Source: Myxococcales bacterium (GTDB lineage: Bacteria > Myxococcota_A > UBA9042). Taken from it: 64,000 nt of DNA. Numbering within the stretch: the stretch's first letter is position 1; every line of letters starts with the position of its first letter. The stretch spans positions 1 to 64,000 of the forward strand of contig CANLIC010000002.1 in assembly GCA_947491025.1 (NCBI GenBank), read 5' to 3'. Below are positions 8,070 to 16,916 of this stretch, one piece after another. The position numbers and the translations under genes were made by a program. The notes under the pieces are model-generated. The model was not told where the DNA came from. It saw only the letters and a program-made list of their open reading frames with translations, and did not search any database.

Positions 8070-10739
8070 ATGCGTGCTTGGCGATGGTGCGCACCTTCCA
8101 AGCGCCCTGCGGCCGCGCTCGGCCTCCTCTTGGGCACCCTTTGCCTGCCGCCCTCGCCGGCCCATGGCCAGGCGGCGCTGGCCGACAGCGGCATCGCCCT
8201 GCCGCCGCAGCCCGTCGCCATGCCGCGCGGCGCCCTGTCGCTGGTCAGCAACCCGGCGGGCCTCGCCGAGGTCGAGGGCACCGAGCTGCGCCTGCAGACC
8301 GCGATGGGCGGTCGCAATTTGACCTCAGGGCGCCACACCGATCTCGGCGGCAGCGGTTGGGGCGCGTTTGCCGGCACCGCCGTTGCGGCGCTGCGGCTGG
8401 GCGCCTCGTTGGAGCACCGCAGCGGCGATGACGCCGCCGGCTCGTCGTGGGCGGGCCTTGCGCGCTTTGGCCTCGGCGCCGCCATCGGGCTCGGCGACCG
8501 GGTCCAAATCGGCGCCAGCACGCGGCTCTTGGCGGCAGCTGCAGCCGATGGCAGCTCGCCCTGGTCATCGAGCATCGGCGTGCTGTTTCGGCCCTGGAGC
8601 TGGGTATCGCTCGGCTGGACCGTGCAAGGCCTCGGCTTCGCGGACGACGCTGGCGCGGCCGGCAGCGACGCCCTGAGCACGCGCTACGCCATGGGCATCG
8701 CGGCGCGGCCGCTGGCCGGATCGCGCCGCCTCACCGCCACCTTCGACGTCGAGTGGCTGGCCGCAGGCCAGATGACGCGGCAGCAGTTCAGCCTGCACGG
8801 TGAGCCCCTGCGCGGCCTCGGCGTGGCGCTGCAGCTGCGCGGCTTGCCGGCCCGCGGGCGCCCCGGGGCCGTCGACGAGCTGCAGACGACGCTGCAGATC
8901 GACCTCGGCTTTGCCAACTTCGGCGTGGAAGCCGGCTTGCGGTCCGGACAGGCCGTGGAGCCGGGCGGCGACAAGAGCGGGCCGCCGACGCTGATGCTCG
9001 GCGCGCGCTGGTCGAGCGACGTGCCGCCCTCGCTGACCCGGCCCGGCGCTGAGGCGGTTCTGGTGCCGCTCGCAGGTCGCCTGGACGAGCACGGCGGTGG
9101 CAAAGGCTTCGCACGGCTGCTGCTCGACCTCGACGCTCTGGTCGACGATCCGGTGGTCAGGACGGTCGTGTTCCGCTTCGACGACCCCGAGCTGAGCTGG
9201 GCGCAAGTCGAGGAGCTGCGCGAGGTCATCGGCCGCATCCGCGCCGCCGGCAAGCGGACCGCCAGCTACGCCGCCAGCTACGGCACACGGGCGCTGATGG
9301 TGGCGGCGGCGACGCAGCGCATCGGTTTGGCCCCGGCTGGCACGATGGCGGCGCGCGGCATCGGTACGGATTTCATCGGCCTCGGCACGGCGCTGGCGGC
9401 GCTCGGCGTTCGGGTGGAAGCGGTCCGCTTTGGCGACCACAAGAGCGCGCCGGAGCTGCTGACCAGCGACGCCCCCTCCGAGCCCCTGCGCGCCACCTTG
9501 CGGCGCCACGTCGAGCGGCGCTGGCAGGATTTTCGCGAGGCGGTAGCGCTCGGACGCGGCCTGACGGCCACGGACGTCGACGCTGCACTGGCAAAGGGCG
9601 TGGTCGAGCCGGAATCCGCGCGCGCCGCCCGCCTCATCGATGACGTGCAAAGCGCCCAGGGCTTCGAGAAGGCGCTGCGCAAGGACGGCTGGCTGGCAGC
9701 GGGCAGCAGCCTGCGCCTCTACTCGCCCGTCCACTGGCGCCGGAGCCGGTGGGGCAAGCGAGAGCGGGTCGTCGTGTTGGGCCTGCAAGGCGACATCGTC
9801 GACGGTGAAGGCGGCAAGGGCTTGCGCGGCACCCAGGTCGGCGGCACGGCGGTGGCGCGGCAGCTCGAAGCGATGCGCGAAGACAGCGCCATTCGCGGTG
9901 TGGTGGTGCGCGTCGACAGCGGCGGCGGTGCCGTCTATGGCAGCGATCTCATGCGCGAAGGCCTGCTGCGCTTGTCCGAGCGCACGCCGACGGCGGTGTC
10001 GATGGCGTCGGCGGCGGCCAGCGGCGGTTACTGGCTCTCGCTAGGCGCCGACAAGATCTTCGCCGATCGGGCGACCGTCACCGGCTCGATCGGCATCTGG
10101 GTCGCCAAGCCCGAGATCTCCGGCCTGTTGGCGCGGCTTGGCGTCGGTGCGCATCCCTTCGGCCAGGGCCCGGGCTTTGACGCCACCAGCGCCTTGCGGC
10201 CCTGGAGTCCGGCGGATCTCGAGCGGGTGCGCGGCTCGCTCCGCCGATACTACGAGATGTTCCTGCGCCTGGTCGCCGAGCGCCGCAAGATCGGCCTCGA
10301 TGCGATGCCGGCGGTGGCCGAGGGCCGAATCTGGCTGGGCGACGAGGCCTTGCTGATGCGCCTCATCGATCGTCGCGCCGGCCTGCTCGAGGCGATCGCA
10401 GACGTCCGAACCCGCGCCGACCTCGACGACCCCGAAGACACCGAGGTCGTGCTGCTGCCCAAGCCCGGCTTCGAGTTGATGATCGGGGCTCGGCTGGTCT
10501 CGGCTGCCCGCGCGCTCGGCCTCGTCGGCGCCGCTCCAGCCGACGACGGGTCGACGCTGGCTGCCGGTGGCACAGCGCAGGGGCGCGCCGAGGCCGATGG
10601 GCGGCGCTTGCTGACGGCGCTCGGCGGACTGGCCGGCGCCGCCGGTCCCTGGCTGGACCGCGCCGCGTGGCTGGCAGCATTGCCGGCGGAGACCCCGCTC
10701 GCGCTGTCGCCGCTGCCGGCGGAGCCCCCCGGCCGCTAG
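8070..10739 (+). CDS. sppA: signal peptide peptidase SppA fused to outer-membrane-barrel-like N-terminus
   Basis: 889 residues from the ATG at 8070 (GAGGAG 7 nt upstream; a GTG at 8046 is an alternative). A signal peptide is followed by ~300 residues with the NPAGLAEVEG motif and alternating glycine/aromatic strands typical of PorV/UPF0164-type outer membrane barrels. From about residue 325 the protein is a tandem SppA (S49) protease: the first half supplies the general-base lysine K458 (GDHKSAPELL), the second half the nucleophile S651 in the diagnostic ASGGYWLSLG motif, as in E. coli SppA K209/S409. Both halves needed for the active site are present, so activity is plausible. SppA normally sits in the inner membrane and digests cleaved signal peptides; a barrel fusion would relocate it to the outer membrane. 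Architecture is read directly; location is inferred. Confidence 0.9.
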   Translation: MRAWRWCAPSKRPAAALGLLLGTLCLPPSPAHGQAALADSGIALPPQPVAMPRGALSLVSNPAGLAEVEGTELRLQTAMGGRNLTSGRHTDLGGSGWGAFAGTAVAALRLGASLEHRSGDDAAGSSWAGLARFGLGAAIGLGDRVQIGASTRLLAAAAADGSSPWSSSIGVLFRPWSWVSLGWTVQGLGFADDAGAAGSDALSTRYAMGIAARPLAGSRRLTATFDVEWLAAGQMTRQQFSLHGEPLRGLGVALQLRGLPARGRPGAVDELQTTLQIDLGFANFGVEAGLRSGQAVEPGGDKSGPPTLMLGARWSSDVPPSLTRPGAEAVLVPLAGRLDEHGGGKGFARLLLDLDALVDDPVVRTVVFRFDDPELSWAQVEELREVIGRIRAAGKRTASYAASYGTRALMVAAATQRIGLAPAGTMAARGIGTDFIGLGTALAALGVRVEAVRFGDHKSAPELLTSDAPSEPLRATLRRHVERRWQDFREAVALGRGLTATDVDAALAKGVVEPESARAARLIDDVQSAQGFEKALRKDGWLAAGSSLRLYSPVHWRRSRWGKRERVVVLGLQGDIVDGEGGKGLRGTQVGGTAVARQLEAMREDSAIRGVVVRVDSGGGAVYGSDLMREGLLRLSERTPTAVSMASAAASGGYWLSLGADKIFADRATVTGSIGIWVAKPEISGLLARLGVGAHPFGQGPGFDATSALRPWSPADLERVRGSLRRYYEMFLRLVAERRKIGLDAMPAVAEGRIWLGDEALLMRLIDRRAGLLEAIADVRTRADLDDPEDTEVVLLPKPGFELMIGARLVSAARALGLVGAAPADDGSTLAAGGTAQGRAEADGRRLLTALGGLAGAAGPWLDRAAWLAALPAETPLALSPLPAEPPGR

Positions 10740-10903
10740 CCGCGCCCTCGCGCTTCTCAGCACCCGATGGCTGCTTGAGGTGCGGCGCCCTGGCTGCATC
10801 GGCAGGCGGCGCGCGCAAGTTTGGCATGCGCTGACGGATCCCGTAGCCTCGCGAAGTGCCTCGGGGGGCTCCGGAGCCGCGACGGCGGCGAGGTCGAGAC
10901 GGA

Positions 10904-13900
10904 ATGCGCCCAGACACCGGCATGAAGAGACGCCTTGTCCCGACCGAACGGGCCGCGCGCCGCGCGCTGCGCTGGCTGCCAGGGCTCGGACTCGGATGCG
11001 GCGGACTCGGTTGGCTGGTCATGATCGCTGCCTGCTCAGGCGACCCAGAGCCCGGCACCAGCACCAAAGACGCCGTTGCGGATGGCCAGAGCGACAGCCA
11101 GAGCATCGGCGGACTGAACGTCCACAAGGTCCAGCCGGACCGCGGGCCGCTGGTCGGCGGCGACGAGATCGACATCGAGGGCGAGGGGTTCGGGCCGAAT
11201 TCCCAGGTGTTCTTCGGCAAGAACGAGGCGGAGGTCACCTGGCGCGCGGGTGCTGGCCGACTTTTCGCCATCGCGCCGCCGGCGCTGGTGCCTGGGCCGG
11301 TGGATGTTCGCGTCGTCGACGGCGCCCGCAAGGGTGTGCTGCCGGTTGGCTTCGCCTACCTCGCCGAGCTGCACGTCGATTCCGTTGAGCCGACGCAGGG
11401 ACCAGATGAGGGTGGTACGCCGATCCTGGTGCGGGGCAAGGGCTTTCACCCCGGCGATCGCATCCTTGTCGGCTGGCGCCAGGCCCAGGATTGCCGCTAC
11501 ATCGACAGCGAGACGCTCTCGGCGCTGACCCCTGCGCGCTTGCTGCCGGCCGATCAGGGCACGCTGCAAGTCCCGGTCGCCGTGCGCCACGGCAGCGGCG
11601 TCACGACGCTGGCCGGCACCTACCGTTACGGCAGGGTGCCGCGCATCGACCACGTCGCGCCGGTCACCATCGCGCCTGCGGCCGATCCCGGCGGCCGCAA
11701 CGTCACCGCCCACGGCGGAGGCCTCGGCGCCATCGAGATCGCCTACGTCGACGGTCGGCAGGCGCTCCTGGCCGACGGCTCGGCCGACAGCTTGCGCGCC
11801 CTGCAAGTGCCGGCGCTGGCGGCGCTCGGCGGCGGACCGCGGGCCGTCGGTCTGGCGGTCGTCGGACCTTTTGGCGCTGCCATTCGCGATCCGGCGCTGG
11901 CGTACCTCGGCGCGGCGAAGGCGACCCTCTACGGGATGCTTCCCGCCCAAGGCAGCACCACGGGCGGCGAACCGGCGGCGCTGCTGGTCGACCCGGCGGG
12001 GGGCGTCGTCGCGTCAGCGCGCATCGGCGGCAAGGACGTCGTCGGCCTCGCCGCCGCTGGCGCCAGCCTGAAGACGCCCGCCCTCGCCGCCGGCAGCCAC
12101 GACCTCGAGGTCAAGGTCGGCGCCGTCACGCTCAACCTCGCCAAGGCCTACCGCGCGTGGACGCCGATCGCGGTTCAGGCCGTCGTCCCAGCCTTTGGGC
12201 CGGTGGGCGGCGGCAACAGCGTCGAGCTCCAGGGAACGGGCCTGGTCCCGGACTGCACCGTGCGAATCGGCGCCTTTGCGGCCCAGGTGCAAGGCGTCAG
12301 CGCCAAGGGCCTGAAGCTCAAGGTGCCGCCGGGCGCTCCTGGCGCGGCCGACGTGCGCGTGTGGTGCGGCCCCCACGCCAAGGAGCTGGCGGCCGGATAC
12401 GCCTACCAGCCCCCCGCGCCGCAGCTCGACGCCGTGACCCCCGCCAGCGGCGCCACCGGCGGCGGCGGCCAGGTCACGGTCCACGGCGCCGGCCTGGACG
12501 CCACCTGCAGCGTCGCGTTCGGCGGCGCCCCGGGCAAAGTGCTCGAGGTGCTCGGCAGCGCCGGCCTGCGCGTCGAGACGCCGCCGCACGCCCCCGGGCC
12601 CGTCACCGTGCAGCTGGTCTGTGCCAAGGGCAGCGACGCGCTGATCGACGGCTTCCTCTACCACTCGCCGACCAGCCCCCAGGGTGGCACCCACGGCGAA
12701 CCGCTCGATGGCACGCTGCACGTCACGGTGCTCGATATCTACACGCTGAAGCCCATCGTCGGCGCCACCGTCGTGGTCGGGCAGCCGGGCCAGCCGGGGT
12801 TCGGGCAGTTCATCGACAAGACCGACGCCAAGGGCCAATCGGTGTTCAGCAGCCTCGAATTGCAGCCACCGCTGACCGTCTCCGCGTCCAAGATCGAGTA
12901 CTCGGCGAGCTCGATCGTCAAGTTCGACGTCGCCAACGCGACCTTGCTGCTCTTCCCCTATGTGCCGCCCTCCTCCGGCGGCGGTGGCGGGCCAGGCCTG
13001 CCCTTGGCCACGCTGTCGGGCACCATCCTTGACCTCGACAAGTACGCGCTGATGCCGCCGACGAGCTGCCTCAAGCCCTCCACTGGCGGCCCGATTTGCG
13101 ACTTCTGTCAGGACGTCTCGACCTGTGGCGCGGAGGGGCAGTGGACCTGCGCCCTGACCGGCGGCACGACGCGGCGCTGCTTCCCGCGGTGCCAGACCGA
13201 CGACGACTGCCCCGAGAAGCACCGCTGCTTCGATGACGTCGAGGTCACAGGCAAGCGCCTCTGCAAGCCGGCCATCGGCGTGCGCCGCATCACCTGCGAG
13301 ACCAGCACCCGCGGCCTGGAGACCCAGAATCCGCCGCCCGGCCCCGGCTCGGTGGTCGACGAGAAGACCGGCGCGTGGTCGATCTCCGCTCGCCTGGATG
13401 AGCTGGCCGTGTACTGTGTCGCCGGCTACGTCATGGCCGACCAGTCGTTCGTGCCGACCTCGATGGGCGTGCTGCGGCACCTGTTCCCGACGCCCGGCGG
13501 CTCGATGCCGAACCTCGGCGTGCGCCTCGATATCCCGCTGCAGCGGACGCTGGCGCTGCGGCTGGACGGGCCCCAGCGCTTCTTCCCGGTCGGCAGCGGC
13601 GGCACGCTTCGTGTCGAGAACTGGCAGGCGCTGGGCTCCGACGGCTTTATCCCGCTGTCCGCGCTCGTGCGCGCGCCGGAGGGGCCTGGCACGACGGGCG
13701 TCGTGGACGCGCTGCCGGTGCCCTTCCAGCCGCTGACGCTGCCGGAGTCCCTGACCGACACCAGCCAGACGTGGCGCGCCGTGGTCGATTTCGGCGGCGG
13801 AGTTTCACCGATCGAAGCCGGCACACGCCACGAGGGCGTCATCCGCCCCGGCGACCACAACCTCTTGCTGCGCAGTCCCGGGGGCGCGCTGGAGTCGCAG

Positions 13901-15175
13901 CCGCTGGCCATCAACCTCGCGCTGTCCGGGCTGCTCGGCGGTGACGGTGACGAGGTGCTGGCGGTCGCTGCCAATGGCCGTCTGTACCGTGGCCCGCTCG
14001 ACAGCCCCTCGCTCATCCACTCGCCCGAGATCGGCGACCTCTACGGCGACGCGCCCGCGCTCTTGGCCGCAGCCGGGACGCCCACCGACGCCACCCTGGT
14101 CGGCGAGGGGGGCCTGATTCGGCGGCTGCGCGGCGACGAGCTCGACAGCGAGTCGGGGGCGCTGGTCGAAGATCTCATCGCTGTCTGCCACGGCAAGCGC
14201 GGCCGGTTGGTCGTCGGCGCCAAGGGCGGCGTCGCCTTCTCAGCCGGCGGCGTGCCGTGGGGTGGCGATCCGGCGCCACCGGCCGGGCCCTGGGTCAAGC
14301 TCGGCACCCTCGGCAAGGCCGGCCAGAGCGCGGCCTGTGGCGCGGACTTCGCGGTCGCCACCGGTGGCAGCGGCCAGGTGCTGCTGCTCGCCCAACAGAT
14401 GACGCCGACGGCCGTCGATGCGCTCGCCATCGCCGGCGCCGCCAGCGTCGACGCCGGCCTCGCCGACGCGGCGGGCGGATTCTGGTTTGCCGGCACGACC
14501 ACCACCGGCGAGGGCGGCCTGTGGCGGGCCCTGCCCGGCGGCAGCGGCGCGCAGAGCGTCAAGGACGCCGCTGGGCGTCCCTGGACGGTCGCCCCGGCGT
14601 GGCCGCTCGGTTGCACGGCCCGCCCTGCCCTGCGGGTCCTGGTCGCTGGTGCGGCCGGCACGCGCTTTGGCGTCACCGCCGCGGGTCGGGTCTTCCGCCT
14701 CGACGCGCTGGGCTGCCACGACGAGGGCCCGGAGCGCCTCGATCTGCTGCCGCGCGCGGGCCTGTCGCTGCCCGACGGGCGCGTCGTCTTCGCCGGACAG
14801 CCTGGGCTCTGGCTCGGCCCCTTCCTGACCGTGCCCGAGGTCGGCCAGCCGAGCGGCAACATCAACGGCAAGCCCGTCGTGGTGGCCTGGACCGCCGCGC
14901 CCGGCACCGCGCCCATGCTGCACCGGGTCCACATCGACGGCGCCACCACCGGCTTCCCGTTCTGGTGGATGTACACCGCGCCCAACGCCACCACGGTGAC
15001 CGTCCCGGACTTCCTGTCGCTCGCCGACATCTTCGTCTGGAACGACTCGAGCTTCATCGCCCGGGTCGATCGCATCTGGGGTCCCGGGCTGTCGATCAAC
15101 GCCTTCTCGACCTACGATGTCGAGTTTGGCGCCTGGCGGAGCTGGTCGACCAACGGCCGCACCTTTGGCCAATAG
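10904..15175 (+). CDS. large IPT/TIG-repeat surface lipoprotein
   Basis: 1423 residues. The start at ATG 10904 is uncertain (weak RBS; 10922 also possible), but both give a signal peptide with a lipobox (MIAAC). About six IPT/TIG immunoglobulin-like repeats follow, each with a P..GP..GG....G.GF/L core (for example VQPDRGPLVGGDEIDIEGEG, VVPAFGPVGGGNSVELQGTG). Next comes a carboxypeptidase-regulatory-like domain (VTVLDIYTLKPIVGATVVVG), a disulphide-rich stretch with 10 Cys (about residues 725-805), and a ~600-residue C-terminal region with GG-rich beta strands that looks like a propeller or sandwich. IPT repeats serve as rigid spacers and adhesion modules on cell surfaces. Likely a surface adhesin or structural protein; ligand unknown. 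Downstream YgfZ-like gene starts 36 bp later. Confidence 0.85.
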   Translation: MRPDTGMKRRLVPTERAARRALRWLPGLGLGCGGLGWLVMIAACSGDPEPGTSTKDAVADGQSDSQSIGGLNVHKVQPDRGPLVGGDEIDIEGEGFGPNSQVFFGKNEAEVTWRAGAGRLFAIAPPALVPGPVDVRVVDGARKGVLPVGFAYLAELHVDSVEPTQGPDEGGTPILVRGKGFHPGDRILVGWRQAQDCRYIDSETLSALTPARLLPADQGTLQVPVAVRHGSGVTTLAGTYRYGRVPRIDHVAPVTIAPAADPGGRNVTAHGGGLGAIEIAYVDGRQALLADGSADSLRALQVPALAALGGGPRAVGLAVVGPFGAAIRDPALAYLGAAKATLYGMLPAQGSTTGGEPAALLVDPAGGVVASARIGGKDVVGLAAAGASLKTPALAAGSHDLEVKVGAVTLNLAKAYRAWTPIAVQAVVPAFGPVGGGNSVELQGTGLVPDCTVRIGAFAAQVQGVSAKGLKLKVPPGAPGAADVRVWCGPHAKELAAGYAYQPPAPQLDAVTPASGATGGGGQVTVHGAGLDATCSVAFGGAPGKVLEVLGSAGLRVETPPHAPGPVTVQLVCAKGSDALIDGFLYHSPTSPQGGTHGEPLDGTLHVTVLDIYTLKPIVGATVVVGQPGQPGFGQFIDKTDAKGQSVFSSLELQPPLTVSASKIEYSASSIVKFDVANATLLLFPYVPPSSGGGGGPGLPLATLSGTILDLDKYALMPPTSCLKPSTGGPICDFCQDVSTCGAEGQWTCALTGGTTRRCFPRCQTDDDCPEKHRCFDDVEVTGKRLCKPAIGVRRITCETSTRGLETQNPPPGPGSVVDEKTGAWSISARLDELAVYCVAGYVMADQSFVPTSMGVLRHLFPTPGGSMPNLGVRLDIPLQRTLALRLDGPQRFFPVGSGGTLRVENWQALGSDGFIPLSALVRAPEGPGTTGVVDALPVPFQPLTLPESLTDTSQTWRAVVDFGGGVSPIEAGTRHEGVIRPGDHNLLLRSPGGALESQPLAINLALSGLLGGDGDEVLAVAANGRLYRGPLDSPSLIHSPEIGDLYGDAPALLAAAGTPTDATLVGEGGLIRRLRGDELDSESGALVEDLIAVCHGKRGRLVVGAKGGVAFSAGGVPWGGDPAPPAGPWVKLGTLGKAGQSAACGADFAVATGGSGQVLLLAQQMTPTAVDALAIAGAASVDAGLADAAGGFWFAGTTTTGEGGLWRALPGGSGAQSVKDAAGRPWTVAPAWPLGCTARPALRVLVAGAAGTRFGVTAAGRVFRLDALGCHDEGPERLDLLPRAGLSLPDGRVVFAGQPGLWLGPFLTVPEVGQPSGNINGKPVVVAWTAAPGTAPMLHRVHIDGATTGFPFWWMYTAPNATTVTVPDFLSLADIFVWNDSSFIARVDRIWGPGLSINAFSTYDVEFGAWRSWSTNGRTFGQ

Positions 15176-15211
15176 CGCGCCGCCCCCGCGCCTGCAGGAC
15201 GACGCGACCCG

Positions 15212-16257
15212 ATGACCTACCGCACCCTGTCCGCACGCGACCTCGCCGTCCTCGGCGCCACCTGCGCGGGCGCCGGCCTCTACGGCCGCGACGACCTCTG
15301 CTGCATCGTCGGCCGTGGCAAGCACCACGTGCGCTTTTTGCACGCGCTGATGACGGCGCCCATGGACGGCCGGGCGGCCGGGGAATGGTTCGAGGCGGCG
15401 GCGACCGACGCCCAGGGCCGATTGGTCGCCCACGCGCGCTGCCTCGCCCGGGCCGACGCCATCGAGCTCTGGGTCGAGCGGCCGCGGGCCCAGCCGCTCA
15501 TCGACCACCTGCTGGCACACCGCGTCGCTGAGCGCCTCTCCCTTGAAATCGATGACGAGCGGGCGTTGCTCGAGGTGCTCGGGCCGGGCGCGCCGACGCT
15601 GGCAGGCGCCTTGCCGGCCGATGCGTTTGCCCACGTCGACGCCATCGGACGCGAAGGCGCCCCGTCCCTGCCCAACAAGGCCACGCCGTGGCCGCTGCCG
15701 CGCCTGTCGGCCTCGCTGCCGCGGGCGGAGCTGCCGGTTCTGCTGCCGGCGCTGATCAGCGGCGGTGCCAGCATCGGCTGCCTGGCCGCCGGTGAGGCAC
15801 TGCGCGTGGGCGCCGGTTTGGCGCGGCTCCAGAGCGATCTGCACGACGGCAGCACTCCATTCGAGCTCGCCCTCGCCGACGCGGTCTCGTTGAAGAAGGG
15901 CTGCTACCTCGGCCAAGAGGCGCTGGCGATGCAGGCTTGGCGCGGCCAGCTTCGGCGGGCGCTCTGCTGGCTGCGACCGGAGCGGTCGGCCGATGGTGCC
16001 GCGCCGGTGACGCCGCCGCCTGGGGCTGCGCTGCAAGACGCGCGCGGACGCCGGGTCGGCAGTGCCGGCGCAGGGGTGCAGGCATCGGCGGACGGCGAAG
16101 GCGCGCTGGGCCTCGGTGTCGTGCAGCGCAAGTCGGCGGTGCCAGGCGTGGTCCTGACGTGGCAGGATGATGCGCTGGGCGCTGGCAGCGTCCGCGTCGT
16201 GGACACCGTGCAGGCCCACGCCTTCGGCGACGCCGCGGCAGAGGGGAGCCCCGCGCC

Positions 16258-16261
<4 letters not shown>
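15212..16261 (+). CDS. ygfZ: YgfZ/GcvT-like folate-binding protein
   Basis: 349 residues. The diagnostic motif KKGCYLGQE (C231) is present; in YgfZ this K-G-C-Y-x-G-Q-E cysteine loop is essential for its tetrahydrofolate-dependent role in Fe-S cluster assembly or repair. The N-terminal aminomethyltransferase-like half (FLHALMTAPMDG, DAQGRLVAHARC) and the C-terminal beta-barrel (ALGLGVVQRKSAVPG) are in the expected order and the length fits the family (~320-350). Cytoplasmic; no signal peptide. Its TGA overlaps the ATG of the next gene (ATGA at 16258-16261), so the P-loop kinase is translationally coupled to it. Confidence 0.88.
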
Positions 16262-16896
<635 letters not shown>

Positions 16897-16916
16897 CTTC
16901 GGCTGCAGGGGGCGAC

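Noticed and set aside
12014-13480. Minus-strand frame of 488 codons opposite the IPT gene
   Set aside because: Low-complexity Gly/Arg/Ala sequence, no RBS, fully overlapped by a well-supported gene.
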